Source of the DNA: JAQAZP01 sp965531145
GTDB lineage: Bacteria > Acidobacteriota > JAQAZP01
DNA length: 42,261 bases
Reading direction: 5' to 3'
Assembly: GCA_965531145.1 (NCBI GenBank)
Contig: CBESOE010000024.1
Span: 1-42,261, forward strand
Of the stretch, positions 26,758 to 34,631 are shown one piece after another (position 1 is the stretch's first letter; each line of letters starts with the position of its first letter). The notes below the pieces were generated by a model. It did no database searches. It was not told where the DNA came from and saw only the letters and a list, made by a program, of their open reading frames with translations. Both the position numbers and the translations under genes were made by a program.

Positions 26758-27857
26758 GATGATGCCCGCTGTGGCCCGATGCTGATCCACTCCCGCAGCA
26801 GCCGGGGGATCATTCGGGGGTTGAAGATGATGCTGTTGGTCAGAAAGCACTCGTAGGTGCAGAAACAACCGGTGTCGTGGATGTGGTCCCGCACCGCGGC
26901 GGCCTGGCCGCTGCGCCAGATCCGCTGGAAGTCCAGACCCTCCTCGCGCAGGCTGCCCAGCGTGCGGTCCAGCAGTTCACAGGGGTAGACCTCGCCGCGG
27001 CTGCCGATCACACAGCTGAGGCTGGCCGCGTAGCAGGGGACCTGCTGTTCGTTGTCCTTGATGATCTTCCCGATCACCTGCTGGCGAACGTTCTTCATCG
27101 CGTTGATCAGTCCGGCAAAACCGAAGCGGCTGTACCCTTCCAGCCGGCCCTGGCGGATCTCTTCGCCAAGGAGCCCGACAAAGGCCTCGTAGCGCTCGGG
27201 GTCCACCCCTGCGGCCGCGGGGTCCCGGGGCGTCCCGCGGACCAGCAGCGGGTTGATGCAGCGCACATGGAGCTCCTCGCTGAGGAAGCGGTAGAGTTCG
27301 TCCAGGCGGTGCTGGTTCAGGGCCGAGACGGTCACCGCCACGTTGAGGTTGAAATCCGGCCGACGCTCCCGCAGCTCTTCCAGGCGACGGTAGGTCTCCA
27401 CCGCCTTCTCGAACAGGCCCGGGGTCCCGCGGAGCCGGTCGTGCTCCGGGCCCACGCCGTCGAAGGAGACGTCGATGCCCAGGTCCATTCCCGGGCAGAG
27501 ATCGAGGATCTGCTCCACCCCCTCCACCACCCGGCCGGGCATCGACCCGTTGGTGGGGATGCCGGTGTTGCGCACGCGGTTGTTGCGGTGGAAGATCTCA
27601 ACGATTCGGGGCAGGTCCTGGCGCAGGAACGGTTCGCCGCCGGTGGGGAGGAGGAAGAGGATCTCGCCCATCCCCCGGCTGATCGCCTCGTATTCCTCCA
27701 GGGTCAACTCGCCCTCCCGCTCCGGCCGGTCCTCCGGGCCGAGCAGGCAGTGGAGGCAATTGGCCGTACAGCGCTCGGTGACGAAGAGGACCACGTAGAC
27801 CGGGTCCTTGCCCCGTTTCCCCAGCAACCGGTCGGCAAAGTGCAGGTAGCCCTTCAT
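26730..27857 (-). CDS. Radical SAM protein with SPASM-like C-terminal cluster domain
   Basis: ATG 27857 (MKGYLHFADRLLGKRG) gives 375 residues. The radical SAM [4Fe-4S] motif CxxxCxxC is C30, C34, C37 in TERCTANCLHCLLG. GGEPFLR and DVSFDGVGPEHDRLRG are typical of the family. Near the end, CYAASLSCVIGSRGEVYPCELL and CFCTYEC supply extra Cys for a SPASM or twitch auxiliary cluster. Such enzymes modify peptides, proteins or carbohydrates. Its place between two family 2 glycosyltransferases suggests action on a sugar or lipid intermediate, or on the biosynthesis of a glycan. Substrate unknown. Confidence 0.9.
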   Translation of the reverse strand: MKGYLHFADRLLGKRGKDPVYVVLFVTERCTANCLHCLLGPEDRPEREGELTLEEYEAISRGMGEILFLLPTGGEPFLRQDLPRIVEIFHRNNRVRNTGIPTNGSMPGRVVEGVEQILDLCPGMDLGIDVSFDGVGPEHDRLRGTPGLFEKAVETYRRLEELRERRPDFNLNVAVTVSALNQHRLDELYRFLSEELHVRCINPLLVRGTPRDPAAAGVDPERYEAFVGLLGEEIRQGRLEGYSRFGFAGLINAMKNVRQQVIGKIIKDNEQQVPCYAASLSCVIGSRGEVYPCELLDRTLGSLREEGLDFQRIWRSGQAAAVRDHIHDTGCFCTYECFLTNSIIFNPRMIPRLLREWISIGPQRASSCSETNESL

Positions 27858-27878
27858 TCCCTATTCTTCCCGAATCGA

Positions 27879-28904
27879 TCAGTAGCGTTTGCCGGCCAGG
27901 CCGTAGGAGAAAACCCCCCAGCCGAGCCCGGCTGAAATCCAGAACAGGTCGAGGATGATCACCGGGATTCCTCGCAGGGCGAACAGCAGCCCGCCGCGAC
28001 GGACCAGGAAACCGATGAATCCCCCGTGGAGCAGCAGACTGAGCAGCAGGCCGGCCGCTCCGTACGTGGCCAGCGAGGTACTGCCCAGAACCAGGGCCAG
28101 GGCCAGCAGCACCATGGCAGCCGCTCCCAGCACCACGCCGGCCATCACCGCCACGGGCACCGAGGTCTTGTTCAGTTTCCGCTGTTTCCTCTCCCCGGTT
28201 GCCGTGGTGCGGCGCCGGAGCAGCAACCGGGCCAGCTCGGCCGACCGCCGGAAATCGGTGGTCAGCAGGGAGAGCAGCGAGTACTCCTTGCGGTGGTCCA
28301 CCAGGAACCCCCGCCGGATCTCGATCCTCGCCTCGGCGTCACCCAGCCGTTGTCCGAACTCGGTGTCCTCCACCGCCGGTGTCCGGTATTCTTCGTCAAA
28401 GCCCTTGAGATCGAGAAAGAATTGCCGCCGGATCGCCGCCGCGGTGGTGTAGAACAGGGTCAGTGAGCCGCGCAGCCGGCGGTAACTGTATGATATCCAG
28501 AGGTTCTTGAACCGCGAGCAGTAGCGCTGGTAGGCCGCATCCGGATCCTGGATCCCCACCACCCCCAGCAGCTGCGGGTCGGACAGGGCCAGGTGCAGGG
28601 AGGTGAATGCCCCTCGGCCGAAGACCACGTCCGCATCGGTGAAGACCAGCACCTCGCCCCGGCCGGCCCGGGCCCCGGCATTGCGCGAGGCGGAGACACC
28701 TTTGGCCGCCGGCACATAGATCACCCGGCAACCCCGGTCCTCGGCGATTTCGGCAGTACGGTCGGCCGAGCCATTGTCCACCACCACGATATCCACCCGC
28801 CCGTCATTGAGACCGGCTTCTTCCACGCTTTCACGGATGGATGTGAGGCAGCGGTCCAGGGTGGCAGCACCGTTCTTCACCGGGATAACCACTGTAAAGG
28901 TCAT
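27879..28904 (-). CDS. Family 2 glycosyltransferase with C-terminal membrane segments
   Basis: ATG 28904 (MTFTVVIPVKNGAATLDRCL) has GGGGAG about 10 bases upstream. In 341 residues it shows a GT2 catalytic domain: VVIPVKNG, VVDNGSADRTAE, GVSASRNAGA and FTDADVVF as the DXD-type site. An EDTEFGQRLGDAEARIE acceptor-side motif follows. The last about 100 residues hold roughly four hydrophobic segments, so it is anchored in the inner membrane. It is 21 bases upstream of the radical SAM gene and is the first gene of this small operon. It probably builds a surface or lipid-linked glycan. Confidence 0.88.
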   Translation of the reverse strand: MTFTVVIPVKNGAATLDRCLTSIRESVEEAGLNDGRVDIVVVDNGSADRTAEIAEDRGCRVIYVPAAKGVSASRNAGARAGRGEVLVFTDADVVFGRGAFTSLHLALSDPQLLGVVGIQDPDAAYQRYCSRFKNLWISYSYRRLRGSLTLFYTTAAAIRRQFFLDLKGFDEEYRTPAVEDTEFGQRLGDAEARIEIRRGFLVDHRKEYSLLSLLTTDFRRSAELARLLLRRRTTATGERKQRKLNKTSVPVAVMAGVVLGAAAMVLLALALVLGSTSLATYGAAGLLLSLLLHGGFIGFLVRRGGLLFALRGIPVIILDLFWISAGLGWGVFSYGLAGKRY

Positions 28905-29041
28905 CCGCGGCAGCTCCCCGGTTCTCCACGGCATTGGTGGTTGACGCCCTTCCGCTCTGGCTTGCAAGCCTTTTTATTTCATCAAGATGCCAAGAACTCA
29001 TCAAGGCCTTTATCCTGTGAGGACTATAGCCCGTAAACCAG

Positions 29042-29122
29042 GGACAGTCAACGTCCCGGTGGATAGAGGCGGATCGGATTACCCTCCTTGCTCCCGTCGC
29101 GAAACGCTCCACGGTTGCTCAG
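29042..29122. repeat. Degenerate inverted copy of the 29199-29274 element
   Basis: GGACAGTCAAC (29042-29052) repeats part of the right arm of the hairpin at 29258-29274. The 32 bases at 29091-29122 match the reverse complement of 29219-29250 at 29 of 32 positions by my reading. Two copies of one non-coding element thus face each other. Confidence 0.65.
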
Positions 29123-29198
29123 TTGGATAACCCACCCCGCCGGTTGTGCTGAATGACCCGATTGGCCGTCACCTTTCTCACAACCAAAGCGGCCTGCG

Positions 29199-29274
29199 GA
29201 CCGGGTTGACTGTCCTTGCTGAGCGACCTTGGAGCGCTTCGCGACGGGAGCGAAGCTGGACAGTCAACCCGGTC
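29199..29274. repeat. 76-bp hairpin with perfect 17-bp arms
   Basis: The 17 bases at 29199-29215 (GACCGGGTTGACTGTCC) are the exact inverse complement of 29258-29274. Inside, GCTTCGC (29236-29242) pairs with GCGAAGC (29250-29256), giving a second stem. The hairpin ends 34 bases before the MidA gene start, so it lies in or next to its 5' region. It could be a miniature mobile element, a REP-like repeat or an RNA structure. Confidence 0.75.
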
Positions 29275-29307
29275 TGCTAGAATAGCGGCAGCCTGTGAGG
29301 AGGGCGG

Positions 29308-30480
29308 ATGATCGATCAGGACGAAAATGCGTTACAGCTGGAGCTGGTGGAGCTGATTCGGGGCGGGGGCCCCATCACCTTTGCCCGGTTCATGGACCTG
29401 GCGCTCTACCATCCCCGCCACGGGTTCTACACCCGGGGTGGGGGGCCGTGGGGTGCCGGCCGGGATTACGTGACCAGCGTCGATGCCGGGCCGGTGTTCG
29501 CCTCCCTCATGCTGCCGCTCTTCAGGGCCTGCTGGCAGTCCCTGGGGTCGCCGGAGGAGTATCTGCTGGTGGATGCCGGGGGAGGGGACGGAAAGTTCGC
29601 CCGGTCCGTTGCCGCGGAGGCCCGGGCGGAACCCGATCCCTTCTCCACCGCTCTACGCCCGGTCCTTGCCGACCGGTGTGCCGCCGGCGGGGCGGGCACG
29701 TCTGAACTGCCGGAACGGATCACCTTCCCGCCGGCGGCGGGCCGGCCTCCCCTCGGGCCCTGCTGTGTCTTTGCCAATGAACTGCTGGATGCCCTGCCGG
29801 TGCACCTGGTCCGCCGCTCCGCGGACCGGCTGGAGGAGGCGCTGGTGACCGAGCGGGGGGGGCGCCTGGAATATCAATGGGCCGAGCCCGGCAGTCCGGC
29901 GCTGGCCGCCTATTTTCAGAAGCTGGGTCTCACCCTGGCGGAGGGCCAGCAGGCGGCGGTGAACCTGCAGGCGGAGAGGTGGATCCGGGAGGCGGCCTCG
30001 GGCATCGAACTGGGGCATCTGGTGATCATCGATTACGGCTACCCCGCACCGGTTCTCTTCTCGCCCGAGACCGCCGCCGATCCGGTTCGCACCTACCTCG
30101 GCGGTCGGGAGGGTGGCGGGCCGCTGGAGAACCCGGGGCAGCAGGACATCACCGCCATGGTGGATTTCAGCTCGCTGGCCCGCTGGGCGGAGGAGGCCGG
30201 GTTCACCCTGCTCAGCCTCACCGACCAGTACCGCCTGCTGCAGCGGCTGGCGGAGCAGCTGTCCGGCAACCCGGCTGCCTGGGAACGGCTGGCCGGTAGC
30301 GGAACCGGTGTTTCACCGGTGGAGCGGCTGCGGCGGGGAATGGGGCTGCGGGCCCTTGTCTCACCCGAGGGTATCGGCGGCAGCTTCCGGGTGCTGGTCC
30401 TCTCCCGCGGCACCGTCGAGCCCCTGCCGCTGCTCCGCGGACTGCGGGTCCCGCCCGGTTCCGGCATCCAGATCGAATGA
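29308..30480 (+). CDS. MidA/NDUFAF7-family SAM-dependent methyltransferase
   Basis: ATG 29308 (MIDQDENALQLELVELI) has GAGGAGGG about 5-10 bases upstream. The 390-residue protein opens with the family pattern GPITFARFMDLALYHPRHGFYT and DYVTSVDAGPVFASL. A SAM-binding loop VDAGGGDGKFARSV (about 88-101) follows, and FANELLDALPVHLVR and VIIDYGYPAPVLFSPE complete the fold. Mitochondrial members methylate an Arg of a complex I subunit; the bacterial target is unknown. Its last 120 bases overlap the convergent metallophosphoesterase gene. Confidence 0.9.
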   Translation: MIDQDENALQLELVELIRGGGPITFARFMDLALYHPRHGFYTRGGGPWGAGRDYVTSVDAGPVFASLMLPLFRACWQSLGSPEEYLLVDAGGGDGKFARSVAAEARAEPDPFSTALRPVLADRCAAGGAGTSELPERITFPPAAGRPPLGPCCVFANELLDALPVHLVRRSADRLEEALVTERGGRLEYQWAEPGSPALAAYFQKLGLTLAEGQQAAVNLQAERWIREAASGIELGHLVIIDYGYPAPVLFSPETAADPVRTYLGGREGGGPLENPGQQDITAMVDFSSLARWAEEAGFTLLSLTDQYRLLQRLAEQLSGNPAAWERLAGSGTGVSPVERLRRGMGLRALVSPEGIGGSFRVLVLSRGTVEPLPLLRGLRVPPGSGIQIE

Positions 30481-31320
30481 CGAGTCCTTCAGTGTGATCA
30501 GCACCAGTTCCGGAGAGCAGCGAAGGCGTGCCGGGATGATCGATGTTCCCACCCCCCGGGAAACGTAGAGCCAGGTCTCGTCGAGACGGAAGCGCCCGGC
30601 CACGGTCTGCCGGCTCCCCGGAGGGAGCCAGAGCGGGCCGATCAGCGGAAAGTTCATCTGGCCGCCGTGGGTGTGCCCGGCGAGCACCAGGTGCACACCC
30701 CAGCGTTGAGCCTTGCGGAAGATTTCCGGCGAATGGGCCAGGAGCACCTGGGGGAGTTCTCCGGGGACCTTGAGGAAGGTGTTGTAAAAATCGGAGTGGC
30801 CGGTGTAGGGATCGTCCAGGCCGAGGAGGACAAACGATGCCCCCCGGGTCCTGATGATCAGGTGCTCGTTGACCAGCAGCCGGATGCCCTGTTCCGCCAG
30901 CAGGCTGGACAGGCGGTTGCCGGTCATCCGCACCTTGTATTCCCAGTTGCCCTGGATGGCATACACCCCGCCCGGTGCCTCGAAACGCCCGAGATACCCG
31001 GCCAGGGTTTCGGTGCGGGTGAGCCAGGTGAAGTAATCGCCGCCAAGGAGGATGAGGTCGGGGCTGAAGGCGGCGATCTCTTCCTCCATCAGGTGGTGCA
31101 GGCGGCCCGGCCGGCGCAGGTGGAGGTCGGTGACAAAGGCCAGGCTCACGCCCTCCGACCCGCCTCCCAGACCGGGCAGGTAGAAGGTTTCCCGGTTCAC
31201 CTGAAGACGGTTTGGCTCGAGGAAGAAAAACTCGGCGCAGAACCAGACGAAGAGGACCAGGAACAGGCCCAGGGCTGCTCGTCTGGCCCGCGACCCGGTC
31301 TGCACACGGCCAGGGTTCAT
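30361..31320 (-). CDS. Membrane-anchored metallophosphoesterase (YkuE-like)
   Basis: ATG 31320 overlaps the upstream stop (ATGA, 31317-31320). The 319-residue protein has an N-terminal membrane anchor (AALGLFLVLFVWFCAEFFF) and then the calcineurin-like motifs: DLHL, GGDYF, GNWE, HSPE and GHTHGGQ. These bind a two-metal centre for phosphoester cleavage. GNWE stands where GNH(D/E) is usual, a variant known among membrane-bound members. The typical fold ends near ELVLITLKDSSF, and the last about 30 residues (Gly/Asp/Gln-rich) lie inside the overlap with the MidA gene. The substrate may be a lipid headgroup; this is inference. Confidence 0.88.
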   Translation of the reverse strand: MNPGRVQTGSRARRAALGLFLVLFVWFCAEFFFLEPNRLQVNRETFYLPGLGGGSEGVSLAFVTDLHLRRPGRLHHLMEEEIAAFSPDLILLGGDYFTWLTRTETLAGYLGRFEAPGGVYAIQGNWEYKVRMTGNRLSSLLAEQGIRLLVNEHLIIRTRGASFVLLGLDDPYTGHSDFYNTFLKVPGELPQVLLAHSPEIFRKAQRWGVHLVLAGHTHGGQMNFPLIGPLWLPPGSRQTVAGRFRLDETWLYVSRGVGTSIIPARLRCSPELVLITLKDSSFDLDAGTGRDPQSAEQRQGLDGAAGEDQHPEAAADTLG

Positions 31321-32639
31321 TGCACGGCCTGGCCCATCCCCTGCAGATGCTGGCGGGCCAGTTTCCCGTAGTTGCCCTGCGGATCGATGTTGAGCACCTG
31401 GCGGTAGTGGGCGACGGCCTTGTCACGGTTGCCCTGCTTTTCGAAGCAGAACCCCTGGTAGTAGCGGACTCCCGGCTGCTCGGGGATCAGCCGGTCACAC
31501 TTGTTGAACTCTCCCAGGGCCAGGTCCCAGCGCTGGATGCTGACAAAGTGGAAGCCGCTGTAAAAGCGGCTCTGGAACAGCTCCGGGTAGAGCTGCAGGG
31601 CCTTGTTCAGGTTTTGCCGGGCCTTGCGGTATTCCTTGGCCTGGACATAGGCCACGCCCAGGTCGGCGTGGAAGACGGCCTGGCCCGGGGCCATGTTGAT
31701 GGCCTTCTCAAAGGCGTTGATCGACGGCTGCACCTTGCCCTCGGCCAGCAGCGCCTCTCCCCGTTCGTACTCCAGGTAGGCCGGGGCCATCCGGTGCATT
31801 CTGGCAGTTTTCTGGTGGAAGGTCTGCTGGCCCATGGTCAGGCCCGGCGGCAGCTCCAGGGTGGTGATCCGTTGCCGGGCGGTTTCGATCCGCTCCGAGG
31901 AGAGCGGGTGGGTCAGAAACAGCGCTTCAAGGCGGGAGGGCTCGCTGTTGTGGGCGGCCAGCAGGATTTCCTGCAGTTCCACCATCCCCTGGGGGTTGTA
32001 GCCGGCCTTGATCACGTAGTCCATGCCCAGCTCGTCCGACTGCCTCTCGTTGTCCCGGGAAAAGCGGAGCATCATCAGCTGGGCGGCCATCATCCCGGCG
32101 GCGGAATAGTAATCGGCGTTCTTCATGTCCTGCTGCTGCAGGTAGATACTCAGGCCCACCGCCGCCGACTGGGTCAGGATCTGGCGGGTGATCATCTCGT
32201 TGACATGCCGCGCCGTCACGTGGCCCACCTCGTGCCCCAGCACCGCTGCCAGCTGGGCCTCGTTCTGCATCTCGGAAATCAGGCCGCGGGTGATGCTGAT
32301 CTTGCCACCGGGGAGGGCATAGGCGTTGACCTCGCCGCTGTTGACCACGTTGAACTGGAAGGGCAGGTCCGGGCGGTGGGAGACGGCAACCAGTTTCTTT
32401 CCCACCTGGGAGACGTAGTCCTGCAATCCCTTGTCCTGATACAGGCCGCCGCTGATCTGGGTCATCACCGGGTAGTTCTGCACCCCCATGGCCACTTCCT
32501 GATCTTCCGAAATCAGGGAGAGCTCCTTCTTCCCGGTCACCGGGTTGATGGCACAGGCCACCAGACCAAGGACGGTGAGCAGTGCCAGGACAGAGACTAC
32601 CCGTGACGGTTTGTAAACACGCATTTTGTGCCGTTTCAT
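31317..32639 (-). CDS. M48-family metallopeptidase lipoprotein with TPR repeats
   Basis: ATG 32639 (MKRHKMRVYKPSRVVSVLAL) has GGAGGAG 6 bases upstream; the upstream in-frame ATG 32654 does not. The signal ends in the lipobox LVAC (C29). The Zn site is HEVGH (136-140), with the third ligand in NERQSDELG (E198). The C-terminal half contains TPR-like repeats (SINAFEKAINMAPGQAVFH, and ARQNLNKALQLYPELFQ). This is the build of BepA-like proteases, which police outer-membrane protein assembly in the periplasm. The gene is coupled to the metallophosphoesterase by an ATGA overlap. Confidence 0.92.
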   Translation of the reverse strand: MKRHKMRVYKPSRVVSVLALLTVLGLVACAINPVTGKKELSLISEDQEVAMGVQNYPVMTQISGGLYQDKGLQDYVSQVGKKLVAVSHRPDLPFQFNVVNSGEVNAYALPGGKISITRGLISEMQNEAQLAAVLGHEVGHVTARHVNEMITRQILTQSAAVGLSIYLQQQDMKNADYYSAAGMMAAQLMMLRFSRDNERQSDELGMDYVIKAGYNPQGMVELQEILLAAHNSEPSRLEALFLTHPLSSERIETARQRITTLELPPGLTMGQQTFHQKTARMHRMAPAYLEYERGEALLAEGKVQPSINAFEKAINMAPGQAVFHADLGVAYVQAKEYRKARQNLNKALQLYPELFQSRFYSGFHFVSIQRWDLALGEFNKCDRLIPEQPGVRYYQGFCFEKQGNRDKAVAHYRQVLNIDPQGNYGKLARQHLQGMGQAVQ

Positions 32640-32690
32640 CAGCGCTCCTCCCATGCTGTCGGCTGGACTGTCAGTTGTATCGTCTATGGA

Positions 32691-34454
32691 TCAGACCGGT
32701 GGACGACACTGGAAGTCACAGTGGAAACCGTCTGCCTTGAATACTGCTTTCCCGTCCACCAGGGTGGCCAGGACGTCGATATCCGGTATCTCCTCCGGCG
32801 CGCACAGCTGCGGATTTTTCGCCAGGATCGTGAGGTCCGCCCGTTTGCCCGGTTCGATGGATCCGGTGAGGTCCTCGCTGAACGAGGCGTAGCTGGCATC
32901 CCGGGTGAACATGGACAGGGCCTCGGTGGGCGAGAGGCGCTCCCCGGGGCTCCACCCGCCGTCGGGGGTGCCCTCCGGGCTCTGGCGGGTGATCGCGGCG
33001 TAGAGACCGAGGAGCGGGTCCGCGGATTCCACCGGTGCATCGGAGCCGCCGGGTATCCGGCACCCGGTCTCCAGCAGTGACCGCCAGACATAGGCACCGG
33101 TCAGCCGCTGACGGCCCAGGCGGTCCCCGGCCCATGGCATGTCGGAGGTGCAGTGCGTGGGCTGCATCGACGGGATCACGTTCAGCGAGGCGAACCTGGG
33201 CAGATCGTCGGGGTGCAGAATCTGGGCGTGTTCGATGCGCGGTCGCAACCGCTCCCGGTCCTCGGGGCTGAGGACCTTTTCCACGGTGTCCAGAACGATG
33301 CGGTTTGCCCGGTCCCCGATGGCATGGATGGCCACCTGGAACCCGTGCCGGGTCGCTTCCGCATACACGCGCTCCAGCTCTTCCGGCGCCGTGAGCAGCA
33401 GGCCCCGGTTTTCCGGGTCGTCGGTGTAGGGATCCAGCAGCGCAGCGCCCCTCGATCCGAGAGCGCCGTCGGCATAGAGCTTGACGCAACGCACCACCAG
33501 GTGGTCGGCCATCTCCGTGTCGGGCCCTTGCTCGAACCAGCGTTCCAGCAGTCCTCTTTCGGACCCTTCCAGCATGGCGTAGACCCGGATGGGCAGGGCC
33601 CCTTCCCGGGCCATCCGCTGGTAGACTTTCAGTTCTTGGGCCGTCACTCCGGCAACGTGAACCGCGGTGAGCCCCAACCCGGCAAAATGGGCCGAGGCGG
33701 CGAGGATATGGCGCTCGATGGCCTCCGGGGAGGGCGGGGGCACGGCCCGGTCCACCAGGTCGATGGCCCGATCCAGCAGCAGTCCGCTGGGCCTGCCGCT
33801 GTCCGGATCCTTGAAGATCTTCCCCCCCTCGGGATCGGGCGTATCTGGCCCGATGCCGGCAGCGGCCAGGGCGGCGTCATTGACCAGGGCCGCGTGGCCG
33901 TCGATGCGTCTCAGGCAGACCGGCGCCTTCGGCGCGATGCGGCTCAGGGCGCGGTTGTCGGGGAATTGCTTCACCGTCCAGTCGTTCTGGTCCCACCCCC
34001 TGCCGAGGAGCCAGCTGTCGCCGGGCCGGTCTTCCAGCCACTGCGCGGTTTTTTCCAGCACTTCCTCGAAACTGGTGGTGCCGGTGAGGTCGAGGCTGGA
34101 GAGGTTCTTGCCCACCGAGATCATGTGCAGGTGGGCATCGGTCAGGCCGGGGGTCACCGTGGCCCCCTGCAGGTCTTCCACCCGGGTGTCCGGCCCCTTC
34201 CACGGCTCCAGATCCTGCTCACGTCCCACGGCGATGATGCCGCCGTCGCGAATGGCCAACGCCTCGACTACCGGCTTTCCCTCGGTCATTGTTAAAATCT
34301 GTCCGTTGGTCAGGATCAGGTCCGCATAGGTCGTTTCCGGTTTCTTTCCGCAGTGGCACAGCACAATGAGACCAGCCAGCAGGCAGGTCGCGAGCACTGT
34401 TTGCCCCGGGGTGATGAATGTGAAAACTCTGCTGAAAAAACCGGTGAGCTTCAT
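32691..34454 (-). CDS. YtcJ-type amidohydrolase, exported
   Basis: ATG 34454 (MKLTGFFSRVFTFITPG) gives 587 residues. The N-terminus has a hydrophobic segment (VLATCLLAGLIVLCHC) with an imperfect lipobox, so it is membrane anchored or exported. The amidohydrolase 3 family signs are TPGLTDAHLHM (H108, H110), the middle HAAL, KLYADGALGSRGA, IHAIGDRAN, RIEHAQ, GGSDAPVE and the terminal IEPGKRADLTILAKNP. YtcJ-like enzymes are metal-dependent hydrolases of C-N bonds with largely unknown substrates. An upstream extension of the frame is unlikely to be used. It lies near the M48 gene but 51 bases separate them. Confidence 0.9.
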   Translation of the reverse strand: MKLTGFFSRVFTFITPGQTVLATCLLAGLIVLCHCGKKPETTYADLILTNGQILTMTEGKPVVEALAIRDGGIIAVGREQDLEPWKGPDTRVEDLQGATVTPGLTDAHLHMISVGKNLSSLDLTGTTSFEEVLEKTAQWLEDRPGDSWLLGRGWDQNDWTVKQFPDNRALSRIAPKAPVCLRRIDGHAALVNDAALAAAGIGPDTPDPEGGKIFKDPDSGRPSGLLLDRAIDLVDRAVPPPSPEAIERHILAASAHFAGLGLTAVHVAGVTAQELKVYQRMAREGALPIRVYAMLEGSERGLLERWFEQGPDTEMADHLVVRCVKLYADGALGSRGAALLDPYTDDPENRGLLLTAPEELERVYAEATRHGFQVAIHAIGDRANRIVLDTVEKVLSPEDRERLRPRIEHAQILHPDDLPRFASLNVIPSMQPTHCTSDMPWAGDRLGRQRLTGAYVWRSLLETGCRIPGGSDAPVESADPLLGLYAAITRQSPEGTPDGGWSPGERLSPTEALSMFTRDASYASFSEDLTGSIEPGKRADLTILAKNPQLCAPEEIPDIDVLATLVDGKAVFKADGFHCDFQCRPPV

Positions 34455-34631
34455 CGTCGTGGCACCATTGGTTGGGCGTGTCGCCAGATTGACCGGGCGT
34501 TTGGGAATTCTCCTCAATCTTACTCTGAAGCGGCGCCACCGGGCAACGGCGGCCTTGAACCGGCGCGGGCAAACACGATATGGTGATCGCTGAACAGTGG
34601 CTATCCGCCCGCACCCGATACGGTACACCCC

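Larger units (their letters stand above)
28905..29307. other. 403-bp divergent intergenic region with inverted-repeat element
   Basis: This is the longest gene-free stretch in the middle of the window, between divergent GT2 and MidA genes. It contains the two repeat features at 29042-29122 and 29199-29274. A D-arm-like string (GCTCAGTTGGATAA near 29117) is present but no tRNA can be folded. No ORF here has coding character. Confidence 0.6.

Noticed and set aside
29112..29135. tRNA-like D-arm string GCTCAGTTGGATAA
   Set aside because: No matching D-stem, anticodon arm or T-loop (GGTTCGAATCC) can be placed around it, and the surroundings belong to the inverted-repeat element.
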